Below the pieces are notes generated by a model. It saw only the letters and a list, made by a program, of their open reading frames with translations. It did no database searches and had not been told where the DNA came from. From the NCBI GenBank assembly GCA_963805525.1, contig CAWDUT010000006.1, forward strand, positions 1,674,001 through 1,738,000: DNA of 64,000 bases, read 5' to 3'. Each line of letters starts with the position of its first letter. Position 1 is the first letter of the stretch. Below are positions 16,844 through 25,361 of this stretch, piece after piece. This stretch comes from DASQFQ01 sp963805525. Its GTDB lineage: Bacteria > Actinomycetota > Thermoleophilia > Solirubrobacterales > Solirubrobacteraceae. The translations under genes and the position numbers were made by a program.

Positions 16844-17964
16844 GCGCTGACCCCGGGCGCACCGTAGACCTGCGTGAACCCGACGCGGGCCGGCCCGGCG
16901 ATCTGGCGGTCACCCGCCTCGCCGCGCAGCTGCAGCACGACCTCGTGGACCTGTCGCAGGCCGGAGGCTCCGATGGGCTCGCCGTTGGCGAGGCAGCCGC
17001 CGTCGGTGTTGACCGGCAGCCGTCCGTCCCACTGCGTCGCCCCGCTCTGGATCAGCGACTCCTGCTCGCCGTGCTCGCAGAGGCCGGTCTCGGCGAGGTG
17101 CATGATCTCGGCGCCGGACTCGGTGTCCTGCAGCTGCACGACGTCGACGTCCTCGGGGCCGACGCCCGCCTGCTCGAACGCGGCCGCAGCCGCCTCGGTC
17201 GTCGGCGACGGCGCCGTCGTGATCGGGATCGACGGGCTGAACACCTCGAAGGATCCGAAGCGACGGGTCCGGAAGGTCACCGATCGCAGGTACACGGGCG
17301 CGCGCGCGAGCGTCTGGGCGCGCTCGCCGCGCGCCAGCACGAGCGCGACCGCGCCCTCGCCCGGCGAGCAGAACATGTACTGCGTGAGCGGGTGGTTGAC
17401 CATCTTGGAGGCGAGCACCTCCTGCTCTGAGAGCGGCCGCCGGCGCCAGGCGTTGGGATTGCGCGCGCCGTTGTCGAACGCCTTCGACGCCACCTTGGCG
17501 AGCGTCGACTCGCTGATGCCGTGCTCGGCCATGTAGCGCTGGATCTTCATCGCGAAGAACTGCGTGGTGAGCATGAGGCCGGTCTCGCCGTACCAGGAGC
17601 CGAGGCCCCAGTCCTCCGGTCGCGGGTTGAACGCGCCCGGTGGGTGCTTGTCGAAGCCGACGACGAGCGCGAGCTCCGCCGCGCCGGACTCGAGCATGGC
17701 GTGTGCCGTCGCAAGCGCGGACCCGCCGGTCGCGCAGCCGTTGCGCACGTTGATGAACGGCACGCCGGTGAGCCCGAGTACCGACACGGTCGTATCGGCG
17801 TTGCCGGCGGCGTCGGAGCCACCGGCCGCGAACTCCACGTCCTGCCAGCCGACGCCCGCGTCGTGGAGCGCGGCGCGGGCCGCGACTGCCGCCATCTCGA
17901 GGCCCGACACGCCTTGGTGCCGCCCGAACGGGTGGATGCCGACGCCGACGACCGCGATGCTCAC
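16822..17964 (-). CDS. SCP-x-type thiolase/lipid-transfer protein
   Basis: 380 residues of the thiolase superfamily, SCP-x/Ltp branch. The nucleophile region is NVRNGCATGGSA with Cys77, and later NPNAWRRRPLS and CSPGEGAVALVLARG are typical. In steroid-degrading actinobacteria, homologues partner a DUF35 protein in acyl-CoA thiolysis or retro-aldol cleavage of side chains. Here the DUF35 gene is directly upstream with a 4-bp overlap, which supports such a complex. It overlaps the downstream reductase by 22 bp. Paralogous to the partial gene at 1-419 but with the Cys retained. Confidence 0.9.
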   Translation of the reverse strand: MSIAVVGVGIHPFGRHQGVSGLEMAAVAARAALHDAGVGWQDVEFAAGGSDAAGNADTTVSVLGLTGVPFINVRNGCATGGSALATAHAMLESGAAELALVVGFDKHPPGAFNPRPEDWGLGSWYGETGLMLTTQFFAMKIQRYMAEHGISESTLAKVASKAFDNGARNPNAWRRRPLSEQEVLASKMVNHPLTQYMFCSPGEGAVALVLARGERAQTLARAPVYLRSVTFRTRRFGSFEVFSPSIPITTAPSPTTEAAAAAFEQAGVGPEDVDVVQLQDTESGAEIMHLAETGLCEHGEQESLIQSGATQWDGRLPVNTDGGCLANGEPIGASGLRQVHEVVLQLRGEAGDRQIAGPARVGFTQVYGAPGVSACTVLSR

Positions 17965-18365
17965 GAGTCCTCCACGGGCGTGAACGCATACGTCACGGCA
18001 CCATCGCCGCCGGGCGCGGGGATCAGTACGAGCTCCATCGACATGCCGATGCGCAGGCGCTCCGGATCGGCCTCTGTGAGCCGCGCCTCGACGCGCAGCT
18101 CACCCGGGAGCTCGACGTAGCCGACACCGTAAGGCTCGAACGCGTCCGGGTCGCCGGCGTAGGGCGGGGACTTCGGCGGGAAGCACTGGATCGTCCAGGT
18201 CCACAACGTCCCCCGGCGGCCGAGCCGGCGCTCCGCGACATCGCTCGACGTGCAGGCGGCGCACGAGCGCTGGCGCGGGAACGCGACGACGCCGCAGCGG
18301 CGGCACTCGGAGCCGATCAGCAGGGGCGCCTCCGGCGTGCCGCCGATCAGGCCGTCAACCGGCAT
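17961..18365 (-). CDS. DUF35 OB-fold/zinc-ribbon protein (thiolase partner)
   Basis: 134 residues. A rubredoxin-like zinc ribbon with C-x2-C, x10, C-x2-C (CRRCG then SCAACTS) precedes an OB fold (GTLWTWTIQ, YGVGYVELPGELRVEARL). This is the standard DUF35 pair that completes SCP-x-type thiolases. The reading frame is open further upstream, but ATG 18365 begins the family sequence and overlaps the NTF2-like gene by 11 bp. The thiolase gene overlaps its stop, so the two products are probably made in equal amounts as subunits. Confidence 0.9.
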   Translation of the reverse strand: MPVDGLIGGTPEAPLLIGSECRRCGVVAFPRQRSCAACTSSDVAERRLGRRGTLWTWTIQCFPPKSPPYAGDPDAFEPYGVGYVELPGELRVEARLTEADPERLRIGMSMELVLIPAPGGDGAVTYAFTPVEDS

Positions 18366-18738
18366 CGACTCGTGCCGGCTCGAACCCGATCGCGGGCGAC
18401 CGCGCGACCATGTACCGCACCATCCGCCCCTCGGCATCCAGCTGCGCGACGGCGAGGAAGGTCCCGATCCGCTCGCCGTTGTCGTAGCGCGTCTCGCCGA
18501 GCGCGAACTCGACGTCGCCAGCGCGGCCGCCGTGCAGCACGTAGTGCGCCCAGTCGCTCATATCGCCGGCGTCGATGAAGGCACGCAGCTCCGCGCGGCC
18601 GCCGAGGAGCTGCCGGCTGGCGCGATCGGTCCCGCGGGCCCATTGGATCGAGAACTCGACGTTCTCGGCGACGAGCTCGAGCGAGGAGTGCGGGTCGGGA
18701 CCGTCGAGCGCAGCGAAGTACCGCTCGAAGAAGCTCAT
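18355..18738 (-). CDS. SnoaL/NTF2-like protein (ketosteroid isomerase fold)
   Basis: 127 residues. MSFFERYFAALDGPDPHSSL opens the cone fold, and VEFSIQW, RAFIDAGD and GETRYDNGERIGTFLAVAQLD form the sheet. It probably acts as an isomerase or dehydratase on a pathway intermediate, or as a small-molecule carrier; catalytic residues cannot be assigned. It overlaps the TetR gene by 4 bp and the DUF35 gene by 11 bp. A second, unrelated-looking NTF2-like protein is at 13390-13881. Confidence 0.8.
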   Translation of the reverse strand: MSFFERYFAALDGPDPHSSLELVAENVEFSIQWARGTDRASRQLLGGRAELRAFIDAGDMSDWAHYVLHGGRAGDVEFALGETRYDNGERIGTFLAVAQLDAEGRMVRYMVARSPAIGFEPARVDAG

Positions 18739-19379
18739 GCCGCGGCCCTGGGGCGCCCGAGCGCTTCGGGCGCGACGCCGATCAGCGCCAGGCTGCGGTC
18801 GGTGAAGAACTCGGCGATGCGGTTGAGGGCGACGATCCCATTGGGGCGGTACCAGTGCCAGACGCTGTTGTAGAGCCCAAGGATCGCTCGCGTGAGGAGC
18901 CGTGGGTCGTTCTTCGGGATCGCGCCCTGCTGCATCGCATGCGAGAGGAAGCTGGCCCAGGCGAACTCGAGGTCACGCGCGCGCGCCCGCGCGGCCTGGC
19001 GGGCCTGCTCTTCGCGCGGCGAGTCGCTGGGGGCGGACAGCAGCCCCTGCTCGGCCACCAGCACGCGGTTGCGCTGAATGTCGCGCTCGGAGAGGTCGAA
19101 GCAATCCTCGATGACGGCCATGAGGTGCTCCAGCGGGCCGGCGCCGTCAGTCGTCAGCTCCTCGAAGCGCGAGCGGAAGCCCTCGATCGCCTGGTCCATG
19201 ATCACGTACAGGCAGTGCTGCTTTGACTCGAAGTAGTGGTACAGCGCGGTCGGCCCGACGCCGACGTCGGCCGCGATGTCCGCCCACTTCGTGTCCTCGT
19301 AGCCGTCGCGGCCGAACCGCTCGGTGGCCGCGGCGAGGATCTCGTCGCGTTTCGTACCGCGTGACTGAGCTGAACTCAT
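18735..19379 (-). CDS. TetR-family regulator, candidate regulon repressor (paralogue A)
   Basis: 214 residues. The N-terminal HTH is at about 10-60, with a recognition helix in VGVGPTALYHYFESKQHCLY. It is strikingly like the TetR at 25362-26069: both share GREGYED/GRDGYED, KWAD, TALYHYFESK, FDLSER, RNR and LARAILGLYNSV-like segments to the end. First gene of the operon leading to the thiolase and reductase. The start codon lies inside an operator-like stretch (AAGATGAGTTCAGCTCA on the minus strand), so it probably represses its own operon. Ligand unknown; acyl-CoA is likely from the context. Confidence 0.88.
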   Translation of the reverse strand: MSSAQSRGTKRDEILAAATERFGRDGYEDTKWADIAADVGVGPTALYHYFESKQHCLYVIMDQAIEGFRSRFEELTTDGAGPLEHLMAVIEDCFDLSERDIQRNRVLVAEQGLLSAPSDSPREEQARQAARARARDLEFAWASFLSHAMQQGAIPKNDPRLLTRAILGLYNSVWHWYRPNGIVALNRIAEFFTDRSLALIGVAPEALGRPRAAA

Positions 19380-19398
19380 CTTAGTTTAAGCGTATCAG
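19368..19398 (-). promoter_or_regulatory. Operator-like region at the start of TetR A
   Basis: On the minus strand the sequence reads CTGATACGCTTAAACTAAG and then the ATG of the TetR, followed by AGTTCAGCTCA. CTGATACG recurs before the acyl-CoA dehydrogenase gene at 21146. AGTTCA is half of the regional motif. The 5' leader would be very short or absent. Confidence 0.5.
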
Positions 19399-19434
19399 GC
19401 CTGGGAGTCGGCGAAACGGCGTCTTGGACCCACT

Positions 19435-21018
19435 TCAGACAGGCGTCGGAACGCCGCTGCGGGAGACGATCTGCTGCACGACCTCGCGCTTGACGACCTT
19501 GAGCGACGGGGTGCGCGGAAACTCGTCGAAGACCTCGATCGACTCCGGCCACATGTACTTGGCGACGCCCTCGCGCTCGAGGAACTGCTGCAGCTCGGTG
19601 AGCGTCGGCGCCCGCTCGCCGCTCCTGAGGATGAGCGCGGCGCACGCCCGCTCTCCGAGGCGCTCGTCGGGCAGCGGGACGACCGCGGCCTCGTGGATCG
19701 CAGGGTGGCGCGTCAGCACCGGCTCGAGCTCGGCCGGCACCACCGTCACGCCACCGCGCCGGATGATGTCCTTGCTTCGGCCCACGTAGACGAGGTGGCC
19801 GTCGTCGTCGAGATAGCCGAGGTCACCTGTGTGGTAGCCGCCCCAGCTCGTGAGCGAGTTGCGGGTCAGCTCGTCGTTGCCCAGGAAGAACAGGAACCGG
19901 CTCGGCCCGTTGACGACGACGTCGCCGACCTGGCCGGCGGGGAGCGGCGCGCCGTTGCGGTCGACGATGCGGATCTCGGTGCCGTCATAGGGGCGGCCCT
20001 CGGTCGTGAGCATCTTCGCCTCCGGCTCCTGCAGCGCGTGCGCCGCGTGGCCCGGCACCTCGGAGAGGCCGTAGTCCGCCAGCGGTGGAATTCCGAACGC
20101 ATCCTGCATCGCGAGCCGCCGCTCGGGCGTGAGGCCCGGCGCCGCGAGCACGCGCATCGAGGAGAGGTCGCGTGTCGTCGCCTGCGCGGCCACCAGGGTG
20201 TCGGCGGCGTGCGTCGGCATCAGCAGCACGTACGAGCAGCGGTGCTCCTCGATGAGGCGCAGCGCCTCGTCGGGCTTCCACCGGCTCATCAGCACGCCCG
20301 TGCCGCCGGTGAGCAGCACGGGCAGGTACCCGAACACCATGCCGCCCACGAACCCGAACTCGGTCGCCACGAGGTAGACGTCGTCGCCGCCGAGCCGCCA
20401 GCGCCCGCAGATGCCCTCGGTCGCGTAGCGCAGCGTATTGCTCGAATGCACGATGCCCTTTGGCGCCGACGTGGTGCCGGAGGAATGCATGACCATCGCG
20501 ATGTCGTCGGCGCCGCGCTCGCCGCGCTCGTCGCTCGCGTCCTGGGCGATCAGCTCGTCCAGCGTCGCCGGCAGCAGTGAGATCAGGTGCTCGACGTTCG
20601 GCGCGGCCTGCTCGCACTTCGCGAGCTCCTTCTCGCCGCCGAAGCCCACGATCGCCCGCGCGCCGGTCTGCCGCGCGAGCGCCTCGAGCTGTGTGACGTT
20701 GAACATCGGCGGCAGGGGAGCGAGCACGACGCCGCGGTGCAGGCAGCCGAGCATCGCGACCGCCGCCTCGATCGAGTGCCGGCCGAGCAGCACGACCACG
20801 TCGCCCGGCTGCACCGAGCGGGCGGCCAGGCGGGCTGAGAGCGCGACGGCAGCGCGGCGTAGCTCGTCGTAGGTGACCTGGCGATCGTCCAGCACCAGTG
20901 CGAGCTTGTCCGGCTGCGCGTGTGCGCGGGCGGCGAAGTCATCCCACAGGTCGCCGGGTCGCCAGTGCCCCTCGGCGTAGTAGCGATCCGCGTCTGGCTG
21001 GTAGCTGAGCGTGGTCAT
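19435..21018 (-). CDS. Acyl-CoA synthetase (AMP-forming ligase)
   Basis: 527 residues. The ANL-superfamily motifs are visible: the P-loop MHSSGTTSAPKG at about 175-186, DYGLSEVPGHA (A5-like), GGYHTGDLGYLDDDG (A7), GRSKDIIRRGG (A8) and the C-terminal lysine in PRTPSLKVVKR (A10). It activates a carboxylic acid to its CoA thioester. The closest look is to cyclohexanecarboxylate/2,3-dihydroxybenzoate-type ligases. ATG 21018 follows a promoter with the motif over its -35 box. Divergent from the acyl-CoA dehydrogenase pair, so it probably feeds that step. Confidence 0.9.
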   Translation of the reverse strand: MTTLSYQPDADRYYAEGHWRPGDLWDDFAARAHAQPDKLALVLDDRQVTYDELRRAAVALSARLAARSVQPGDVVVLLGRHSIEAAVAMLGCLHRGVVLAPLPPMFNVTQLEALARQTGARAIVGFGGEKELAKCEQAAPNVEHLISLLPATLDELIAQDASDERGERGADDIAMVMHSSGTTSAPKGIVHSSNTLRYATEGICGRWRLGGDDVYLVATEFGFVGGMVFGYLPVLLTGGTGVLMSRWKPDEALRLIEEHRCSYVLLMPTHAADTLVAAQATTRDLSSMRVLAAPGLTPERRLAMQDAFGIPPLADYGLSEVPGHAAHALQEPEAKMLTTEGRPYDGTEIRIVDRNGAPLPAGQVGDVVVNGPSRFLFFLGNDELTRNSLTSWGGYHTGDLGYLDDDGHLVYVGRSKDIIRRGGVTVVPAELEPVLTRHPAIHEAAVVPLPDERLGERACAALILRSGERAPTLTELQQFLEREGVAKYMWPESIEVFDEFPRTPSLKVVKREVVQQIVSRSGVPTPV

Positions 21019-21048
21019 CCTCGAACTCTCGATCTCCCATTGTCCTCG

Positions 21049-21081
21049 ATCAGAGCGCAGAGAGTAGCTGAAGTCAACTCA
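21049..21081 (-). promoter_or_regulatory. Promoter with operator over the -35 box, acyl-CoA synthetase
   Basis: Minus-strand TTGACT (21077-21072) and TCTGAT (21054-21049) are separated by 17 bp. The motif AGCTGAAGTCAACTCA (plus strand, 21066-21081) includes the -35 box, so a bound repressor would block RNA polymerase. Confidence 0.65.
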
Positions 21082-21120
21082 AATACAAGTGCGAGCTAGA
21101 TATAGCCTGTGCAGCCGAAG

Positions 21121-21148
21121 AGTTAAACTGATACGATCTCAATTCATG
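21121..21148 (+). promoter_or_regulatory. Weak motif copy before the acyl-CoA dehydrogenase pair
   Basis: TTAAACTGATACGATCTCA leads directly to AATTCATG, where ATG 21146 starts the gene. It shares CTGATACG with the TetR A start region and ATTCATGA-like ends with other sites. It lacks the TGAAGTCA core, so its assignment to the same operator family is tentative. Confidence 0.4.
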
Positions 21149-22321
21149 AGGCTGACAGCCACCGATTCGGAGCGCCGGCTCCAGGAGGAGATCCGCGCCT
21201 TCCTCGCCGCCGAGCGCCCCGACGCAGCGCGCCTGCCGCGCTCCCTCGAGGCCCGGATGGACGCCCTCCGAGCCTGGCAGGCACGTTGCCACGAGGCAGG
21301 CTACGTCGGGCGAGCCTGGCCGCTGGAGTTCGGCGGCCGCGGACGCCCCGCGGCCGAGCAGATCGTGATCGACCAGGAGCTGGCGGCAGCCGGAGCCCCC
21401 GAGTTCGCCAACATCGTCGGCCTCGACGTGCTCGGGCCCTCGGTGCTGCGCTTCGGCACCGACGAGCAACGCCGCCGCTACATCCCGCCCATCCTCGCGG
21501 CCGAGGAGATCTGGTGCCAGGGCTTCTCCGAGCCCGACGCGGGGTCGGACCTCGCGTCGCTGCGAACCCGGGCGGAGGAGCGAGGCGACGAGTTCGTGGT
21601 CAGCGGGCAGAAGACCTGGGTCTCGTGGGGACAGTTCGCCCGCTGGTGCGGCGTGCTGGCCCGCACGCACGAGGCCGGGCCCAAGCACCGCGGGATCTCC
21701 ATGCTGATCATCGACATGCGCTCGCCGGGCGTCGAGCTGCGGCCAATGACCCAGATCACCGGCCACGCCGAGTTCTGTGAGCTGTTCCTCGACGACGTCG
21801 TCGTGCCCAGGGCGAACCTCCTCGGCGAGCTCGGCGACGGCTGGAAGATCGCGATGCACACGCTCGGTCATGAGCGCGGCACCGCCGCGCTGCCGCGACA
21901 GGTCAAGCTCCGCACCTGGCTCGACCGTGCCGTGCGGGTGGCAGCCGAGCGCACCGTCGACGGCGCGCCGCTGATCGACGATCCCGGGGCGCAGGCCTCC
22001 CTGGCCCGGGCGCTGATCGGCGTCGAGGTCCTCCGCCATCACGCGTACCGCACCGTCGGCGAGTTCCTGAACGGGGGCGCCGTCGGGAGCGATAGCTCGA
22101 GCGTCAAGCTGCTCATGGCCGAGGCCGAGCAGCGGCTGGCGGCGACCGCGCTCGAGGTTCTGGGCACCACGCTCGAGCACGCGGAGCCGGAGGCGGCCGC
22201 CGAGAGCGACTTCTGGCACGAGACGTACCTGTACTCGCGCGCCGCGAGCGTGTACGGCGGCACGCAGCAGATCCAGCGCAACATCATCGCCGACCGCGTC
22301 CTCGCCCTGCCACAGGAGTGA
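21146..22321 (+). CDS. Acyl-CoA dehydrogenase (subunit of a probable two-gene enzyme)
   Basis: 391 residues with the N-terminal helical, middle beta (WCQGFSEPDAGSDLASLRT, FVVSGQKTWVSWGQFA) and C-terminal helical (YGGTQQIQRNIIADRVL) parts of the family. FAD-dependent alpha,beta-desaturation of an acyl-CoA. It is followed after 5 bp by a shorter, more divergent acyl-CoA dehydrogenase. This pattern matches the heteromeric enzymes of steroid side-chain degradation in actinobacteria (FadE28/FadE29-type). ATG 21146 matches the start of the family; further upstream in-frame sequence lies in the promoter. Confidence 0.9.
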   Translation: MRLTATDSERRLQEEIRAFLAAERPDAARLPRSLEARMDALRAWQARCHEAGYVGRAWPLEFGGRGRPAAEQIVIDQELAAAGAPEFANIVGLDVLGPSVLRFGTDEQRRRYIPPILAAEEIWCQGFSEPDAGSDLASLRTRAEERGDEFVVSGQKTWVSWGQFARWCGVLARTHEAGPKHRGISMLIIDMRSPGVELRPMTQITGHAEFCELFLDDVVVPRANLLGELGDGWKIAMHTLGHERGTAALPRQVKLRTWLDRAVRVAAERTVDGAPLIDDPGAQASLARALIGVEVLRHHAYRTVGEFLNGGAVGSDSSSVKLLMAEAEQRLAATALEVLGTTLEHAEPEAAAESDFWHETYLYSRAASVYGGTQQIQRNIIADRVLALPQE

Positions 22322-22326
22322 CTCGA

Positions 22327-23337
22327 ATGGACCTGGAGCTCAGCGACGAGCAGAGGTGGCTCAGCGAATCCCTCGAGACGCTGCTCGCGCGCGAAGCGGA
22401 GCCCGCGCGGCTGTGGGCACGCCTCGTCGACTTCGGCGCGCTCTCCGTGGGCGGGGATGACGGGCTCGGTGCGGTCGAGCTGTGCCTGATCGGGCGCGCG
22501 CTCGGGGCACACCTGGCGCCCGTCCCGTACCTTGGCAGCGCCGCGGTGCGCTTCGCGGCGGACCTCGGCGAGGAAGCCGTGGCGCTCGCGCTGCTCGAGC
22601 CGGGAGCGAGCTGGGGCGCGGCGCCTTCGCAGACGACCGTGGCGGGCGACCGGCTTGTCACCGGCCGCAAGACCGCGGTCGAGCACGCCGGCGCGGTTGC
22701 GCGCCTCGCGGTGGTCGCGTCCGCGCCGCAAGGCCCGGTGCTTGTAATCGTCGACGCCGCCGGGCCCGGGGTCGCTCTCGTGCCGCAACCCGCGTTCGAC
22801 CCCACGGCGCCGATGTACGCGGTCGAGCTCGCCGACGCTCCGGTGCTCGCGGAGCCGCTGGGCGGCGCAGCGATCGGCCGGCTGACGACGATCGGGACGC
22901 TGCTCGCGGCCGCGGAGGCCGTTGGAGCGGCGGGCCGCATGCTCGACGACGCCTGCAGCTACGCAGCCGAGCGCCGCCAGTTCGGCCGCACGATCGGCAG
23001 CTTCCAGGCGCTGCGCCATCTGCTGGCTGACATGTACGTGCGCCAGGCCAGCTCGTGGTCGTCGGTCCTGTACGCGGCGGCGGCGCTCGACGAGGAGGCC
23101 GAGGACGCCCAGCGGACCGTGTCGATCGCCAAGGCATACGTGTCGCGCGCGGCCCGCGAGGTGGCGCACGGCGCGATGCAGGTGTTCGGCGGCATCGCCG
23201 TGACGGCGGAGCATCCCGCCCACCGGTACCTGCGCCGGATCGTCGTGCGTGAGCGGCAGTTCGGCGATGCGGCCCACCACGAGCGGGCGCTCGGGCGGGC
23301 GCTTGCGTCCGCCGCCGTCCCGGAGCTCGTGGGCTGA
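22327..23337 (+). CDS. Acyl-CoA dehydrogenase-like partner subunit
   Basis: 336 residues, shorter than the usual 380. The N-terminal helical part is reduced and the middle domain diverged. The C-terminal half is clear: AERRQFGRTIGSFQALRHLLADMYV at about 218-242 and AMQVFGGIAVTAEHPAHRYLRR. Such shortened paralogues pair with a full-length neighbour, one subunit supplying the base and both shaping the FAD site. Start ATG 22327 has AGGAG eight bases upstream. The stop overlaps the next gene as TGATG. Confidence 0.88.
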   Translation: MDLELSDEQRWLSESLETLLAREAEPARLWARLVDFGALSVGGDDGLGAVELCLIGRALGAHLAPVPYLGSAAVRFAADLGEEAVALALLEPGASWGAAPSQTTVAGDRLVTGRKTAVEHAGAVARLAVVASAPQGPVLVIVDAAGPGVALVPQPAFDPTAPMYAVELADAPVLAEPLGGAAIGRLTTIGTLLAAAEAVGAAGRMLDDACSYAAERRQFGRTIGSFQALRHLLADMYVRQASSWSSVLYAAAALDEEAEDAQRTVSIAKAYVSRAAREVAHGAMQVFGGIAVTAEHPAHRYLRRIVVRERQFGDAAHHERALGRALASAAVPELVG

Positions 23338-24428
23338 TGGCGGCGGCCACCGCAAGCGGGTTCAACGACCCCACCGCGCAGCGCCTGGAGCGAATCACCA
23401 CCGGCGCCGAGCCGGATGTCGTCGGTCCGCTGCTCGGCGAGGCGCTGCACGACCCGCGCTGGCTGCAGTGCGACGTCGCGCTGATCTCGGGCGGCAAGTC
23501 CAACCTCACGTACCGGGTGGCCTGCGACGCCGGCGAGGTGGTGCTCCGTCGCCCGCCGCTCGGGCACGTCCTGCCCACCGCGCACGACATGGTCCGCGAG
23601 CACCGCGTCCTGCACGCGCTCGAGGGCACCGCCGTGCCGGTGCCGCGCGTCCTGCATCGCGGTCGCGCGGACGGGCCGCTTGGCGTCGATTTCTACGTGA
23701 TGGAGCGCGTGCTCGGTCATGTATGTCGCAACGCGCTGCCGCCAGGGTACGCGGACGGTCCCGAGCCGCGGGCGGCGATCGGAGAAGCGCTCGTCGACGT
23801 ACTCGCCGACCTCCACACCGTCGACCCGGCCGCCGTTGGCCTCGACGACTTCGGCCGACCGGCCGGCTTCGTCGAGCGCCAGCTGCGCCGCTGGTCCAAG
23901 CAGTGGGACGCCTCGAAGACCGGCGAGCTCCGGGCCCTCGACGAACTGCGTGACGAACTCGTGCGGACGCTGCCGCCCCAACGCGCCGCCGCGATCGTCC
24001 ACGGCGACTACCGGCTCGACAACACCGTGCTGCACCCGGCGTCGCCGGGCCGCATCGTTGCCGTGCTCGACTGGGAGATGAGCACGCTGGGGGACCCCAT
24101 GTCCGATCTCGGCACGCTGCTCGCTTATTGGAGCGAGGAGTCAGACGATGCCGTCCTCGCCGCGGCGCGCGTGATGGCGCCCGTGACCGCGGCCGACGGG
24201 TTCCCCACGCGCGCAGAGATCGTTCGCCGCTACGCGGCGCGCACGGGATTCGACGTCTCGGACGTCGAGTGGTACCAGGCGTTCGCCTTCTTCAAGCTCG
24301 CCGTCGTCTGTCAGGGCATCGCGGCGCGCGCCGCGGGCGGCGCGATGCTCGGCTCCGGCTTCGACGACGCCCAGCGGCTGGTCGCGCCGCTCGTCGCGGC
24401 CGGCCGGCGGCGGCTCGGCATCGGCTGA
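23337..24428 (+). CDS. Phosphotransferase-family protein (APH fold, ACAD10/11 kinase-like)
   Basis: 363 residues with an aminoglycoside-phosphotransferase-like kinase fold. ISGGKSNLTYRV is the nucleotide loop, VHGDYRLDN at about 222-230 the catalytic loop and VLDWEMSTLGDP the metal-binding segment. The group found beside acyl-CoA dehydrogenases resembles the kinase domain of human ACAD10/ACAD11, which phosphorylates 4-hydroxyacyl-CoAs so they can be desaturated. The 1-bp overlap with the acyl-CoA dehydrogenase pair makes that role plausible here; it is inference, not proof. Confidence 0.85.
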   Translation: MAAATASGFNDPTAQRLERITTGAEPDVVGPLLGEALHDPRWLQCDVALISGGKSNLTYRVACDAGEVVLRRPPLGHVLPTAHDMVREHRVLHALEGTAVPVPRVLHRGRADGPLGVDFYVMERVLGHVCRNALPPGYADGPEPRAAIGEALVDVLADLHTVDPAAVGLDDFGRPAGFVERQLRRWSKQWDASKTGELRALDELRDELVRTLPPQRAAAIVHGDYRLDNTVLHPASPGRIVAVLDWEMSTLGDPMSDLGTLLAYWSEESDDAVLAAARVMAPVTAADGFPTRAEIVRRYAARTGFDVSDVEWYQAFAFFKLAVVCQGIAARAAGGAMLGSGFDDAQRLVAPLVAAGRRRLGIG

Positions 24429-24501
24429 GTACGTCAGCGCGTCAGGCGCCAGATCGCGACCGGCCGGTTCAGCAGCCGGATCCGCGGTGGGCGATGCGGG
24501 G

Positions 24502-25251
24502 TCATCCCACCGCCATCCCACCGTCGACGCTCAGGACGTGACCGGTCACGAAGCTGCTGCCGGGACCGAGCAGGAAGAGCACCGCTTCGTCCAGCTCGCC
24601 GGTCTTGCCGCCGCGGCCGAGCGGCGTGCGCTCGAGGAGGAACTGGGGGAACGCCTCCGGGTCGTCGCCGAGCTCGGCCGTCATCTCCGAGGGGAAGAAC
24701 CCCGGGGCGACGGCGTTGACGCGGATGCCGTAGCGGCCCCACTGCGAGGCCAGTTCGCGCGTGAGGCCGATGATGCCGGCCTTCGATGCGACGTACGCGG
24801 CATCGGGGATCTGCCCGATCGAGCGCAGCCCCATCACCGACGCCACGTTCACGATCGAACCGCCGCCGTTCGCCCGCATCCGGTTCGCGGCGAGGCAGGA
24901 GAGCGCGAACGGCGCCGTCAGGTTGACGTCGAGCACGCGCGCGAACGCCTCGGCGCTGGTCCTCAGAGCGGGCGCGGTCGCGCCGACGCCGGCATTGTTG
25001 ATGAGGCCGTCCAGGCGCCCGTGGCGGTCCATGACGGTCTCGACCAGCCGGTCGCGCTCGCCCGCGTCGGTCACGTCACAGGCCACAGCGTCCACACCGG
25101 GGAGCTCGCTCTGCAGGCGCGCGAGCCGGTCGGCCCGCCGCGCGGCGAGCACGGGGATCGCGCGGGCAGCCGCCAACGCCCGCGCGAGCTGCTCGCCGAG
25201 CCCGGAGCTGGCGCCGGTGATGATGATGACCTGTCTCTCAAGTAAATTCAT
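24502..25251 (-). CDS. Short-chain dehydrogenase/reductase (SDR)
   Basis: 249 residues of the classical SDR family. TGASSGLGEQ at about 12-21 binds NAD(P), NNAG at about 87, then VNVASVMG (catalytic Ser) and YVASKAG (Tyr-x3-Lys), and NAVAPGFFPSEM. It oxidises or reduces a hydroxyl/keto group, for instance 3-hydroxyacyl-CoA. It is divergent from TetR B (25362). Its ATG lies at the end of the best motif copy, with almost no leader. Confidence 0.9.
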   Translation of the reverse strand: MNLLERQVIIITGASSGLGEQLARALAAARAIPVLAARRADRLARLQSELPGVDAVACDVTDAGERDRLVETVMDRHGRLDGLINNAGVGATAPALRTSAEAFARVLDVNLTAPFALSCLAANRMRANGGGSIVNVASVMGLRSIGQIPDAAYVASKAGIIGLTRELASQWGRYGIRVNAVAPGFFPSEMTAELGDDPEAFPQFLLERTPLGRGGKTGELDEAVLFLLGPGSSFVTGHVLSVDGGMAVG

Positions 25252-25252
25252 A

Positions 25253-25294
25253 TGACTTCAGTTCAGTTGTATCAGACCGATTGTCAGCTTGCAA
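25253..25294 (-). promoter_or_regulatory. Promoter and best motif copy, SDR gene
   Basis: The full motif TGACTTCAGTTCA is at 25253-25265 (reverse complement TGAACTGAAGTCA). On the minus strand TTGCAA (25294-25289) and TACAAC (25271-25266) are 17 bp apart, putting the motif directly after the -10 box and before the ATG at 25251. Confidence 0.65.
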
Positions 25295-25323
25295 CCGCAT
25301 TCGCGGGCACCGCCGCGGCCGCT

Positions 25324-25350
25324 GGTATCGTTCATCCGACTTCAACTTCA
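25324..25350 (+). promoter_or_regulatory. Motif variant before TetR B
   Basis: TATCGTTCATCCGACTTCAA and then CTTCA leads into AGAAGGA, the ribosome site of TetR B. CGACTTCA (25337-25344) differs from the core by one base and follows a TATCGT that could be a -10 box. Confidence 0.5.
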
Positions 25351-25361
25351 AGAAGGACGCC

